A stretch of 64,000 bases of DNA from CBDBZX01 sp965213645 (GTDB lineage Bacteria > Deinococcota > Deinococci > Deinococcales > Trueperaceae), in assembly GCA_965213645.1 (NCBI GenBank), contig CBDBZX010000002.1, positions 992,001 through 1,056,000 of the forward strand, in the 5' to 3' direction. Below the pieces are notes generated by a model. The model did no database searches, had not been told where the DNA came from, and saw only the letters and a list, made by a program, of their open reading frames with translations. The position numbers and the translations under genes were made by a program. Shown here piece after piece: positions 8,789 to 17,708 of the stretch (position 1 is its first letter; each line of letters begins with the position of its first letter).

Positions 8789-10435
8789 CTATCCGTCCTC
8801 CATTTGCTGAATCCCCTTCGACACCATCAACCTCTCCAACCCGCGCAGCCCCGCGTCTAAAGCGACAGCCAACAGCACGGCGGGCACCGCACCTAATAAA
8901 ATTTGATCGATCGAGGTATTCACGACCCCGCCGATGATGAAGTCACCCAAGCCGCCCGCACCGATAATGGTCGCCACCGTGCCGATGCCGACCAAGGCAA
9001 TCGCCGCGTTGCGCACGCCCGCCATAATGACGGGCAGCGCGATGGGCAGCTCGATCTGAAAAAAGCGCTGTGCCGCGTTCATGCCCATGCCGCGCCCCGA
9101 ATCTACGATGGCCGCGTCCACGTTGCCCAGCCCCGCATACGTGTTGCGCACGAGCGGCAGGAGCGAATAGAGCGTCAGGGCGATGACGGCGGGCGCGGTG
9201 CCGATGCCTGACACGCCCAGGTTGCGCATGGTTAAGTTCGGGCCGACGTTGCCTAAGAATTGACTCGAGCCCTGAAAGAGCGCCACAAGGAGCGCCACTG
9301 CGAGCACGCCGCCGCCCAACCAGCCCCCGTAGCGAAGCACACGCCCCAAGGTTCCTCTCAGGTAACGTGAGCTTATCCAAAGTGTAAAGCCTACAATGAG
9401 CGCCACGAGCATAACCGTGCGAAGTGTCCCCAAAAACCCAGCGTTGGATGTAAAGGCGATGAGGCTAGCGCGGAAGAGAAAGCTCGCCAATACAACGGTA
9501 AAAAGCGCCAGCGGCACGGCGGCGGTAAGGGCGCTGACGATGAGTAAAACCTGCCGCAAAGTCTCAGAGAGCGTCTCGGCTAGGCGACGGTAGGCGAAGA
9601 TGAGCGCGGCGGCAATGCCTAACGAAATAACGAAGAAGAGCCCTACGCTTAAAGCCCGCTGCGAGCCGAGCCGCGCCAGAGGCTCTAGGAGCACGCCGAA
9701 GAGCGCCAGGCTCGGGATGGTCTGGATGATACCGACGGCGTAGAGGATGATGGGCGAGATGCGCTCGTCGCGGTGCGCCCACACGCCTAGACCCACCCCA
9801 ACGACGAAGCCGATAAAGAGCGAGACGCCCACGAACATGATGTGTTCGGTGGTGCGCTGTCCGAGTTGGTCGCCCCGCGCTTCAAGCTCGACCATGACCG
9901 AATACACGTCGAACTGCCCGGTTACGAAGCCGAGCGCGACGAGCGCCACACCGCCCCACGCCGCGATAAAGCGTGCCACGTTGGACGTTTCTGCCGCGAT
10001 GAGGTCGCGCAGCCCGCCGTAGAGCACGACGTAGCTACCGATGAGCCCCGTGACGAGTGCGCCCGAGGGCAAGAGGCGCGGATTGCTGACGCGGACGTTT
10101 TCCCCTAAGAGGTCGCTGGCGTTGTCAATGAGGTTTTGTCCGGCGATAGCGGGCAAGAAAAGCGTTAGAAAGAGTAGGGCGTTGCCGATGCCGACGAGCG
10201 TCCAGCCGCGCGTGCTCGAGCGCTCACGCAACGCGGCGAAAATAGCGACGAGCGCCAACACAAAGAGAAAAGGATAACGCAAGTCGCCCTCTAGCTCCAA
10301 AAGCTCAAAGCTGAGCCCCGAGGCGAGACGGTTCGGCTTGAGTTCGATCAGAGGTAAGAAGAAGAAACCTAAAACCGTGGTAAGGCCGCCGAGAATCGCG
10401 ATTCTGTTGACGATACAACCACCTCCAAATGACAT
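8789..10435 (-). CDS. Large quaternary-amine ABC transporter permease
   Basis: A 548-residue permease, much longer than the usual 210-300 residues of OpuB/ProW permeases. The N-terminus carries about five extra hydrophobic segments. A first piece of transport domain (HIMFVGVSLFIGFVVG, IIQTIPSLALFGVLLEP) is separated from the second (GVSGIGTAPAVIALTLYSLL, EAA loop GMGMNAAQRFFQIELP) by a roughly 150-residue stretch with four further hydrophobic segments. Two permeases in the operon suggest a heterodimeric channel. The ATG start is used, although its SD-like GGGGGAG is rather far upstream; no better in-frame start is seen. Confidence 0.85.
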   Translation of the reverse strand: MSFGGGCIVNRIAILGGLTTVLGFFFLPLIELKPNRLASGLSFELLELEGDLRYPFLFVLALVAIFAALRERSSTRGWTLVGIGNALLFLTLFLPAIAGQNLIDNASDLLGENVRVSNPRLLPSGALVTGLIGSYVVLYGGLRDLIAAETSNVARFIAAWGGVALVALGFVTGQFDVYSVMVELEARGDQLGQRTTEHIMFVGVSLFIGFVVGVGLGVWAHRDERISPIILYAVGIIQTIPSLALFGVLLEPLARLGSQRALSVGLFFVISLGIAAALIFAYRRLAETLSETLRQVLLIVSALTAAVPLALFTVVLASFLFRASLIAFTSNAGFLGTLRTVMLVALIVGFTLWISSRYLRGTLGRVLRYGGWLGGGVLAVALLVALFQGSSQFLGNVGPNLTMRNLGVSGIGTAPAVIALTLYSLLPLVRNTYAGLGNVDAAIVDSGRGMGMNAAQRFFQIELPIALPVIMAGVRNAAIALVGIGTVATIIGAGGLGDFIIGGVVNTSIDQILLGAVPAVLLAVALDAGLRGLERLMVSKGIQQMEDG

Positions 10436-10644
10436 GAAGTTCTTTCGGCTGCTCCCCCAACCCCTACCGAAACTGATGCATTTACACTAGGTTGAAGTGA
10501 CTAGGCTGAAGCGAAGGTTTCGTGCAAGTAGACTGAAGTACAAATAGTACCTTGCGCTCACGTATTTTACCAAAGATGAGGGGTCGAGCTTAAAAAGTCC
10601 GACCCTGTGATGAAGTGATATGACGTTGTAGGGGCGTAAGCTCG
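10436..10644 (-). other. Gap between binding-protein and permease genes
   Basis: No gene is seen. Three imperfect copies of a TAGRCTGAAGTR word lie between 10490 and 10540. A 6-bp stem (GGGTCG/CGACCC, about 10582-10606) lies after the binding-protein stop on the minus strand and could reduce read-through into the permease, a common layout when binding protein must be made in excess. Confidence 0.4.
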
Positions 10645-11578
10645 TTACTCTAAAAAGCCGTTTTCTTCCAGGTAGCTCTGCGCCACCGCGTCGGGGTTCT
10701 CGCCGTCTACATCCACGCGGGCGTTGAGTTCTTGCATGGTCGCGTCGTCGAGCGATTCGAAAATGGGGTTGACGATGTCAGGGATGTTCTGGTACGACTG
10801 GATGACCTCACCTCGAAAAACGGGCGTCGGCTGGAAGACGGGCTGCGCCCCTTGGGGGTCTTCTAAGACGCGAAAGTTGTAGGCCATAAGTGCGCCGTCT
10901 GTCGTTGGCAAACGCCATCGCCACGTTGACGTTGTTCGCGCCTTCAGCCAAGGCTTGCTCGGTCTGTGCGGGCGTGCCCCCGGCGATGATGAGGAGTTGG
11001 TCTTCGGTGAGGTCGAAGCCGTAGGTCTCCTCAAAAGCCACAAGACCATCTTGCCGCTGCGCGAACTCGTCGCCCACCGCCATCATCACGTCGCCGCCGT
11101 TGCTGACGTACTCGGCAAAGTCCACCATCGTTTCCAAACCGTTCTCTTCAGCGAACTCTTGGGTGACAGCAAAGGCGTAAGTGTTGTTCGCAGGTGCGGG
11201 TTGGAGCCAGCGCAAATTGTTGTTCTGCATGTCGAATTCGCTGACGAGTCCATACGACTGTTCGGCGTCCGTAGACGCGCCTTCAGGCACATCCACGCCC
11301 GCGTTAGCGAGAAAGTTGGCGATCGCCGTGCCCGTGTATTCAGGATAGACGTCAATTTCACCGTTGACTAGGGCGGCGCGGTTCACGTCCGTCGAGCCTA
11401 AAGGGGTCTGGTCGGAGACGGGAATCCCTGCGTTTTCCAAGGCCGTTAGGATGAGCTTCGCTAAAACAATACTTTCTGTAAATTGCTTCGAGCCGACGCG
11501 AACAGGGTTCTGAGCAAAAGCGAGAGTGCCCATAAGCAGCAAAGACGACGCAAAGAGTGCAACGAGCCATGTCTTCAT
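10645..11578 (-). pseudogene. Quaternary-amine ABC transporter substrate-binding protein, frameshifted
   Basis: Related to OpuBC/ProX/OsmF binding proteins: a cleavable signal peptide ending AFA-QN, then VRVGSKQFTESIVLAKL, GSTDVNRAALVNGEIDVYPEYTGTA. The frame breaks near 10903: the 5' part reads MAFAND and then leaves the family, while the expected TDGALMAYNFRVLEDPQGAQ continues in another frame to the stop at 10645. One extra base at that point explains it. AAGGAGG lies 7 bases before the ATG at 11578. Either the gene is recently broken or the base is a sequence error; everything else in both halves looks intact. Confidence 0.85.
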
Positions 11579-11669
11579 GATGTTCCTCCTTATGAGCACT
11601 ATAACGCATTTCCTAGCTACGGCGGAATAGTACGACGGACTAGAGGGTGTGAAGGCTCAATTAGCTACC

Positions 11670-12902
11670 TTACGCCGCACGGCTCAAAACGCCGTTCATC
11701 GGCTCCTGACGCAATTTCAGCAGATACCACTTGAAGAAACTCTCTACCGACGCTTCTAAGGGCGAGAGCGGCCCCGGCTCGTAAAAGGCCGAGCGCAGCC
11801 CCGCGAAGTTGTTCTCGCACAGCTCCCAATCCTCTTCGCTGGTCGCTTTCCAGACCGCTTCAACTTGTGTGGGGTCATAGTCAACGCCCTCGACTGCGTC
11901 CTCACGCACCAAAAACGCCACGTCGATGTGCGTCACCTCTGCGCTGACAGGCGTGAGCCGCGTGGTCATCACGTAGTCGGCGTTGGCGTGTGCCCAGAAG
12001 TTCGGCAGTCCAACCAGACGTAGGCTGCCGACATTAGGAGAGGTCAAATCGCCCAGAAGAGGTGCGGTGAGCCCTCCGTCCATACTTTCGGTCATGTAGC
12101 CCGCTTTGAGGGGATAGCGCGAGACGCGGAACCAGGAGCCGTTGGGGAAGGAGACCTCCTTAGGCGACAACCCCACCTCTTCCCACCGCGCATACGCTTC
12201 GTTCAGCTCTTTTTGAAACGCCGCATCTTGCCGCGCGTCGCCCGGCAAGCCCAGGTCGTAGTTCGACAAGCAGAATTCGGGGTGGGTAACGGTGCAGTGA
12301 TAACACTCGCGGTTGTTTTCAATCACGGTTTTCCAGTTCGCCTTGACCTCGTAGTGGTGGCGGCGAATGACCTTCGTCTTGTCTAGGTGGTGCGGAGCCA
12401 ACTGTGGTGCGATGGCGTTACGCGCTTCGTCAAAGTTGGGTGGAGAACCCGCTAAGCAGATAAAAAGCAGCCCGGCGAGTTCGCGCACGTGAACGGAGCG
12501 CAGTCGGTACGCCTCTTTTTGGAACCCCTCGCCCATGAGCCGCGCTCCGGCGAGTTCGCCGCTGAGACGGTACGCCCACTGATGATAGGGACAAACGAGC
12601 GCTTTGGCGTGGCCGCAGGGCGCGTCATCGGTGATGAGCTTAGAGCCGCGATGCCTGCACACGTTAAGGTGCGCGTGAAGCTCGCCCGACCTGTCGCGAA
12701 TCACGATGACGGACTCGCCTGCAATTTCCAAAAGCAGATAGTCGCCAGGTTTAGCAACTTCGCACGTGTGTCCAGCGAAGAGCCAACTTGTGCGGAAGAC
12801 GTGCCCTAAGTCCGCCTGAAAGACCTCTTCATCAAGATAAAAAGCCTGCGGGAGCGAGTGGTTTGCGGTGCGCGTGGCGATGAGGTCGGCTAGAGTGTTC
12901 AC
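11670..12902 (-). CDS. Rieske-type aromatic-ring-hydroxylating/demethylating oxygenase (betaine-demethylase-like)
   Basis: A 410-residue non-haem iron oxygenase subunit. The Rieske [2Fe-2S] motif is CRHRG ... CPYHQW in the first third. The mononuclear iron site follows with NNRECYHCTVTHPEF (histidines of the 2-His-1-Asp set). The protein resembles GbcA (glycine betaine), stachydrine and carnitine demethylating oxygenases rather than ring dioxygenases. It lies 18 bases downstream of the sarcosine-oxidase-like gene on the same strand and next to a betaine-type importer, which supports methylated-amine breakdown. A reductase partner is not in the window. GTG start, AAGGA 7 bases upstream. Confidence 0.87.
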   Translation of the reverse strand: MNTLADLIATRTANHSLPQAFYLDEEVFQADLGHVFRTSWLFAGHTCEVAKPGDYLLLEIAGESVIVIRDRSGELHAHLNVCRHRGSKLITDDAPCGHAKALVCPYHQWAYRLSGELAGARLMGEGFQKEAYRLRSVHVRELAGLLFICLAGSPPNFDEARNAIAPQLAPHHLDKTKVIRRHHYEVKANWKTVIENNRECYHCTVTHPEFCLSNYDLGLPGDARQDAAFQKELNEAYARWEEVGLSPKEVSFPNGSWFRVSRYPLKAGYMTESMDGGLTAPLLGDLTSPNVGSLRLVGLPNFWAHANADYVMTTRLTPVSAEVTHIDVAFLVREDAVEGVDYDPTQVEAVWKATSEEDWELCENNFAGLRSAFYEPGPLSPLEASVESFFKWYLLKLRQEPMNGVLSRAA

Positions 12903-12920
12903 AATAAAATCCTTAAACCC

Positions 12921-14102
12921 TTATGCGTGAAAGCTCTTCTCGAAGGTTTTGTCGGTCAGAGCGGGGCGATCTAAATTGAAGGTGTCGATGGGATAGCGCG
13001 TGCCGCCTTCTAACGCCAACTCGCTCAAAATCCTGCCGATGAGCCCCGCGAACTTAAAGGCGTGCCCTGCGCCAATCGCCACGGAAATCTGCGGCGCACG
13101 CTTTAAGGTGTCGATGATGAAGTGCTGGTCAGGTGGCACGGTGTAGAGGCAGGTCTTGGTGAGGTGCTCGGGTCCCAAAAAGCCGGGGATGGTCTGACTT
13201 AAAAAGGTGCGCTGCCGCGCTTGCCGCTCCGGGTCGGGCGCAAAGGTGCGCGTCTGCGCCGTGACCTCATGGCCGCCCATGTGCTGCCCTAGCTTCGTGG
13301 CGACTTCTCCATAGATAGGGAAGCCGTAAAAGCTATGTTGACCGTGCCACATGAAAACGGGAAACCGCTCGGGCGAAAAGTCGCGCAGATTCGGGGTGGC
13401 GTAGTAGGTAACTTGTTCTTGGGTGACGGTGAGGGGCAGCTCTAACCCTGCCTCTTTGACTACCTGGTTCGTCCACGCGCCGCTCGTAACGACGACGTGG
13501 TCAGCGCTAAAACGCTGCTCATCCGTCGTGACTTCGACCTTCGCACCTACCGGACGAAGCGACGTGACGGGCGTTTCGCTGGAGAGGTCCACGCCGTTCG
13601 CCCTCGCGAGCGCGATATGCACCGCGTTCGCCTTGCTTGCGTCCACAATGCCCGAGTCCTTTTGATAAACGGCCTCTTCATGGCCGCGCAGGTGAAACTG
13701 CGGCCAGCGTTGCCTGACGCCCTTTGCGTTTAAGTGTTCAAAATCTATACCCTGCTTCTCAAACGCTTCAACATATCCGCTGATATTGCGCGAGCCTACC
13801 CTCTTTGGGTCACGCCCCTCCGGGTCTTCGATGACGAGCCCACCCGTTTTAAGGACGATGCGTACGTCGCTCTCGCGCTCCGCCTCGTACCACGCCTCGT
13901 AAGTGTGCGGGGCGAGCGCGGCGTACGCTTCCTGGTGCTGCGCCAAGCGGATGATACGCGAGTGGTCTTGCGAGCCGCCGCTGCTATGACCTAGCTTGAA
14001 CTGTTCGATACCTAAAACGGATTTGCCGCTTTTGGAGAGCCAGTAGAGGGCCGCCGACCCGATGCCGCCACAGCCCACCACAATCACATCGTAATGTTTC
14101 AT
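12921..14102 (-). CDS. Sarcosine oxidase-like FAD-dependent amine oxidase
   Basis: A 393-residue monomeric sarcosine oxidase/N-methyltryptophan oxidase family protein. The dinucleotide fold VGCGGIGSAAL is at the N-terminus; KTCLYTVPPDQHFIID contains the cysteine that binds FAD covalently in the family; GHAFKFAGLIGRILSELA closes the fold. Such enzymes oxidatively demethylate N-methyl amino acids, giving formaldehyde and hydrogen peroxide. ATG 14102 is chosen because the dinucleotide-binding motif starts right after it; GAGGAGG lies upstream at slightly long spacing. Transcribed first in the pair with the Rieske oxygenase; divergent from the LysR gene. Confidence 0.88.
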   Translation of the reverse strand: MKHYDVIVVGCGGIGSAALYWLSKSGKSVLGIEQFKLGHSSGGSQDHSRIIRLAQHQEAYAALAPHTYEAWYEAERESDVRIVLKTGGLVIEDPEGRDPKRVGSRNISGYVEAFEKQGIDFEHLNAKGVRQRWPQFHLRGHEEAVYQKDSGIVDASKANAVHIALARANGVDLSSETPVTSLRPVGAKVEVTTDEQRFSADHVVVTSGAWTNQVVKEAGLELPLTVTQEQVTYYATPNLRDFSPERFPVFMWHGQHSFYGFPIYGEVATKLGQHMGGHEVTAQTRTFAPDPERQARQRTFLSQTIPGFLGPEHLTKTCLYTVPPDQHFIIDTLKRAPQISVAIGAGHAFKFAGLIGRILSELALEGGTRYPIDTFNLDRPALTDKTFEKSFHA

Positions 14103-14220
14103 ACGTTCAACATGCCTCCTCAAAAATGTTGAAAAAATCACGCTGAGACGCATGTTCTTCCAAATCTTTATGTATTGTAGAACCTCTCATTACACAAGTC
14201 CAATAGTTTTATAGGGCGTA

Positions 14221-14253
14221 AATTGATACGTCTTTCAAATCAATTGCTATACT
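14221..14253. promoter_or_regulatory. LysR-type operator and promoter between divergent genes
   Basis: AATTGAT (14221-14227) and ATCAATT (14239-14245) form a perfect 7-bp inverted repeat with exactly 11 bases between, the T-N11-A layout of LysR regulator sites. TGC-TATACT (14245-14253), an extended -10 box, follows at once and is 6 bases from the regulator's GTG. The site is placed to control both the regulator and the divergent oxidase-oxygenase pair. Confidence 0.65.
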
Positions 14254-14259
14254 TACAAA

Positions 14260-15168
14260 GTGGAACTCAAACAGCTTCGCTACTTCATCGCCGTCGCGGA
14301 AGAGGGGCATTTTGGGCGAGCGGCTGAGAAGTTGCACCGCTCTCAACCTCCTGTCAGTACGCAGATAAGGCTGCTCGAGCGCGAACTCGGCGTCACGCTC
14401 TTGTCGCGCACCACCCGGCGCGTCGAACTCACGCCAGCAGGTGAGGTCTTTTTGGAGAAAGCGAAGCGCGTGTTAGAAGCTGCCGAGGACGCCCGCATCG
14501 CGGTAGGCGCGGCGGCGAAAGGTTTGGTCGGACATTTAACCGTAGGTTTCGTAAGCTCCGCCGCCTTGAGCCTCTTACCGCTCGCCTTGCGCAAATTTCG
14601 CGAAACCTACCCCAACGTGGACCTAAACTTGCGCGAGCTGACCAGCGCCGAGCAGCGCAAGGCGCTCCTAGCGGGTGAGATTGATGTGGGCTTAGTCCGA
14701 CTGCCTATGAATACCGATGACCTCACCGTCACCAAAGTCTTAGCAGAGCCGCTCATCGTCGCCTTGCCCGCTGAGCATATTCTTGTTGCAGAAGAGGTGA
14801 TCACCCTCGCCGCCCTCGCTGACGCGCCGCTTATCTCCTTTCCTAAATACCTCGTACCGGGGGCACACGAACACCTGATGGACCTCTTCGCGCGGAGCGG
14901 ACACGCGCCCAACATCGTGCAAGAAGCGGTTCATCTGCAAACTATCGTAAGTCTGGTGGCGAGCGGTATGGGTGTGTCGGTCTTACCCGCCTCGGCGCGG
15001 CGCTCGCCCTTGGCGGGGGTGGTGTATAGAGCGCTCGAGCACGAGCACCCCACCTGGTTAGGTTTGGTGAGTCAGCAGAACTCCCCTTATCCCGTCATCG
15101 CCAACTTTACGCGCACCGCCCTAAGCGTGGCTGAGGCGGCGTCGCAGCTTGTACAAGCGGAAAGATAG
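14260..15168 (+). CDS. LysR-family transcriptional regulator
   Basis: 302 residues. The N-terminal winged helix-turn-helix is typical: LKQLRYFIAVAEEGHFGRAAEKLHRSQPPVS then LERELGVTLLSRTTRRVELTPAG. A periplasmic-binding-protein-like effector domain follows. It is divergent from the sarcosine-oxidase/Rieske pair and has a T-N11-A operator in the shared promoter, so it probably regulates that pair and itself. The GTG start lies 6 bases after TATACT, so the mRNA is probably leaderless. Confidence 0.9.
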   Translation: MELKQLRYFIAVAEEGHFGRAAEKLHRSQPPVSTQIRLLERELGVTLLSRTTRRVELTPAGEVFLEKAKRVLEAAEDARIAVGAAAKGLVGHLTVGFVSSAALSLLPLALRKFRETYPNVDLNLRELTSAEQRKALLAGEIDVGLVRLPMNTDDLTVTKVLAEPLIVALPAEHILVAEEVITLAALADAPLISFPKYLVPGAHEHLMDLFARSGHAPNIVQEAVHLQTIVSLVASGMGVSVLPASARRSPLAGVVYRALEHEHPTWLGLVSQQNSPYPVIANFTRTALSVAEAASQLVQAER

Positions 15169-15232
15169 GAAACGGAAGGTATGAACGTGACCTCTAATTC
15201 GGTAGGTAGTCTGAGACGTGCATAATAGAGAG

Positions 15233-16405
15233 ATGTCAAGGTCCGAACTTCAAGCTGTTCTCACCGACATCCACGCCACGCCGCACTTAGGGGTTATCCG
15301 TTTTGCAGGCGCGGGGTCGCAAGCCTTGGCTTGGTTGCACAGCGTAGGGGGTTCCTCGCGAACGCTCTTAGAAGCCACCGATCACTACGCCGCCGCGTCG
15401 CTGGTTCAAGCGGTAGGCTTCGAGCCGGAGCGCTACACCTCGGAGCGCGTCGCTGTGGTGCTTGCGGCGGGCGCATATGAGCGGGCACGAGAACTCGCCC
15501 CCGACGCGCCCGTCTTCGGGGTAGGCTGCACCGCGAGCATTGCCACAGACCGAACCAAGCGGGGCGAGCACCGCGCCTTTATCGCTGTGCGTGACGACTT
15601 TGGCACAACCTTATACGCTCCGACACTGACCAAAGGCGAGCGTACCCGCCAAGGTGAGGAAGAGGTCGTCAGCCGTCTCATCGTGCGAGCCGTCGCTGAA
15701 GTGTGTGGTTTGCGCGACTTGCCACACGTCGGCGCGAACATCGAGTATCATTTTGAGCCCGAACCTGATTTACAAGTACTCCTCTCAGATGAGGATGAGG
15801 TGGCGTGGGTCGTCGCCCAACCCAACGGGCAGTTGCGCGTAGGGCGAAAAGGGGAGACGCTGCCTCGTCTCGCGCTCCTCTCCGGCTCCTTTAATCCGCT
15901 CCATCAAGGACACCGAGAACTAGCCGAGACCGCCGCTGAGCATTTGGGCCAAGCCGTGCACTTCGAACTGCCGCTCGTCAACGCGGACAAAGCGCCCATC
16001 GGCCTCGCCGAAGCGAGAACCCGCGCCGCACAGTTTGCCGCTTACGCGCCTCTTATTTTGTCCCGAACCCCTCTTTTCCCGCAGAAGGCTGACCTCTTTC
16101 CTGAGAGCGTCTTCATCGTCGGCGCGGATACGGCGGCGCGGCTGGTCGAGCCGCGCTTTTATGAGGGTGAAAAGGGGATGGAGAAGGCGATGGATAGGCT
16201 CGAGACCGCCCACTGCCGCTTTCTCGTCGCGGGGCGGCAGAGCCAAAAGGATGAACTCCAGCGCTTTCTCACCTTGAACGATATTGATATTCCTAAGCGC
16301 TTTCGTCACCTCTTTGAAGCCTTGCCCGAGGAGCGGTTTCGGCGAGATATTTCCTCGAGCACCCTCCGTACTAAAAATAACAGCGCTAAGAAAGACACGA
16401 AGTAA
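15233..16405 (+). CDS. CinA-C-like domain fused to a NadD-like nucleotidyltransferase
   Basis: About 390 residues with two parts. The N-terminal 190 residues resemble CinA C-terminal/NMN-deamidase-type proteins (GSSRTLLEATDHYAAASLV, then GVGCTASIATDRTKRGEHR). The C-terminal half is a nucleotidylyltransferase: SGSFNPLHQGHREL gives the HxGH motif and ISSSTLR the second substrate motif, as in NadD/CoaD. This domain pairing is also known in eukaryotic proteins. It suggests a two-step pyridine nucleotide reaction (inference). ATG 15233 follows CATAAT by 6 bases, a leaderless layout. recA copy 1 starts 145 bases downstream. Confidence 0.75.
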   Translation: MSRSELQAVLTDIHATPHLGVIRFAGAGSQALAWLHSVGGSSRTLLEATDHYAAASLVQAVGFEPERYTSERVAVVLAAGAYERARELAPDAPVFGVGCTASIATDRTKRGEHRAFIAVRDDFGTTLYAPTLTKGERTRQGEEEVVSRLIVRAVAEVCGLRDLPHVGANIEYHFEPEPDLQVLLSDEDEVAWVVAQPNGQLRVGRKGETLPRLALLSGSFNPLHQGHRELAETAAEHLGQAVHFELPLVNADKAPIGLAEARTRAAQFAAYAPLILSRTPLFPQKADLFPESVFIVGADTAARLVEPRFYEGEKGMEKAMDRLETAHCRFLVAGRQSQKDELQRFLTLNDIDIPKRFRHLFEALPEERFRRDISSSTLRTKNNSAKKDTK

Positions 16406-16497
16406 CAAACTCACAAGCAAAGAAGTTGTGAAATAATTCTAAAGCTATAGATGGTTGGAAGTGTGGTTTTAAACCGATGTAACCCTATTGCAAACAC

Positions 16498-16519
16498 ACC
16501 TTAAAAAATAAGGTATACT
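16498..16519 (+). promoter_or_regulatory. Promoter of recA copy 1 with a 17-bp palindromic operator candidate
   Basis: ACCTTA (16498-16503) and TAAGGT (16509-16514) form a perfect 17-bp inverted repeat that runs into a TATACT -10 box (16514-16519). A protein bound here would block RNA polymerase. TTGCAA at 16488 is a possible but poorly spaced -35. The palindrome differs from the Deinococcus radiation/desiccation response motif as I know it. Confidence 0.5.
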
Positions 16520-16550
16520 AGAGCTATCTTAGCGAAGACGAGGTAACTTT

Positions 16551-17618
16551 ATGACCCTAACCCCTGAAAGAAAACGCGCCCTCAGCACCACCCTCAGCCA
16601 AATCGAGAAACAGTTCGGCAAAGGCGCGATCATGCGCTTAGGCGACGAAGGGAGCTTAACCCCTCAAGGGGTCATCTCGACGGGCTCGATGTCAGTAGAC
16701 TTAGCGCTAGGCGTAGGTGGCGTGCCGAGGGGTAGAATCATCGAAGTCTACGGCCCCGAATCAGGCGGTAAGACAACCCTTTCTTTACATATCGTCGCCG
16801 AAGCGCAGAAGCAGGGGGGCGTAGCCGCGTTTGTAGACGCCGAACACGCGCTTGACCCTTCGTACGCGAAAGCACTAGGCGTAGATACCGACGAACTCTT
16901 GGTCTCGCAACCCGACACGGGCGAACAAGCCCTAGAGATTACCGAACTCCTGGTTCGTAGCGGCGCAGTGGATGTCATCGTCGTGGACTCGGTGGCTGCT
17001 TTGGTCCCCAGGGCCGAAATCGAGGGCGAGATGGGGGACTCACACGTGGGACTGCAAGCACGCTTGATGAGCCAAGCTCTGCGTAAACTCACAGGGGTCT
17101 TGTCCAAAAGCCACACCACGGCTATCTTCATCAACCAGATCAGGGAGAAGATAGGCGTGTTGTACGGTAACCCGGAGACGACCCCTGGGGGACGCGCCCT
17201 CAAGTTCTACTCCTCAGTCAGAATGGAAGTGAGACGTAAAGGGGATGTCAAGTCGGGCGTAGATAAGGTAGGGAACCGCACGAGGGTGAAAGTCACGAAG
17301 AACAAGGTGGCACCGCCCTTTAAGGAAGCGGAGGTGGAGATCATGTTCGGACGCGGCATCGACAAGCTGGGCGACTTGATCAACATCGCTAGTGACTTAG
17401 ACATCGTGCAGAAGTCGGGCTCGTTCTACAAGTACGAGGGCTCGACCATCGGACAGGGCAAGGAGAAAGCGAGCGCTTACCTCGAGGAGCACCCTAACCT
17501 CATCGAGGAGATCAAGCAGAAGGTCACCGCGAGCATCCAGGGTGTGCCCTATGAGCCGAAAGTCTCGCAGGATGACGAGGAGGCTGATGATGGGAGTTTA
17601 TTTCCAGACTCAAACTGA
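16551..17618 (+). CDS. recA: RecA recombinase, copy 1
   Basis: A full-length 355-residue RecA. Walker A is GPESGGKTTL, the Walker B/MAW region is VIVVDSVAALVPRAEIEGEMGD, and the DNA-binding loop 2 region contains INQIREKIGVLYGNPETTPGG. Bases 16570-17590 are identical, as far as I can compare by eye, to 52497-53517 of copy 2. Only the first six codons and the last nine differ; this copy starts MTLTPER and ends ADDGSLFPDSN. It has its own promoter with a palindrome and is monocistronic, ended by a strong terminator, unlike copy 2, which lies in a cinA-recA-rny cluster. Confidence 0.95.
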   Translation: MTLTPERKRALSTTLSQIEKQFGKGAIMRLGDEGSLTPQGVISTGSMSVDLALGVGGVPRGRIIEVYGPESGGKTTLSLHIVAEAQKQGGVAAFVDAEHALDPSYAKALGVDTDELLVSQPDTGEQALEITELLVRSGAVDVIVVDSVAALVPRAEIEGEMGDSHVGLQARLMSQALRKLTGVLSKSHTTAIFINQIREKIGVLYGNPETTPGGRALKFYSSVRMEVRRKGDVKSGVDKVGNRTRVKVTKNKVAPPFKEAEVEIMFGRGIDKLGDLINIASDLDIVQKSGSFYKYEGSTIGQGKEKASAYLEEHPNLIEEIKQKVTASIQGVPYEPKVSQDDEEADDGSLFPDSN

Positions 17619-17655
17619 TCTGGTGAGTTTGGAACATGACGTTTTGTTCTGAGCC

Positions 17656-17697
17656 AATAAGAAAGCGAGCTACGTATTTATAGCTCGCTTTCTTATT
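17656..17697. terminator. Bidirectional terminator between recA copy 1 and rplT
   Basis: A perfect 17-bp stem (17656-17672 with 17681-17697) with an 8-base loop, A/T-rich at its base on both sides. It serves both convergent genes. Confidence 0.85.
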
Positions 17698-17708
17698 TTG
17701 TTGAATGT

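Noticed and set aside
16748..17203. Long open frames antisense to both recA copies (151 codons)
   Set aside because: They are identical because the recA sequence is duplicated, have no ribosome site and no recognisable motif; codon-bias shadows of recA.
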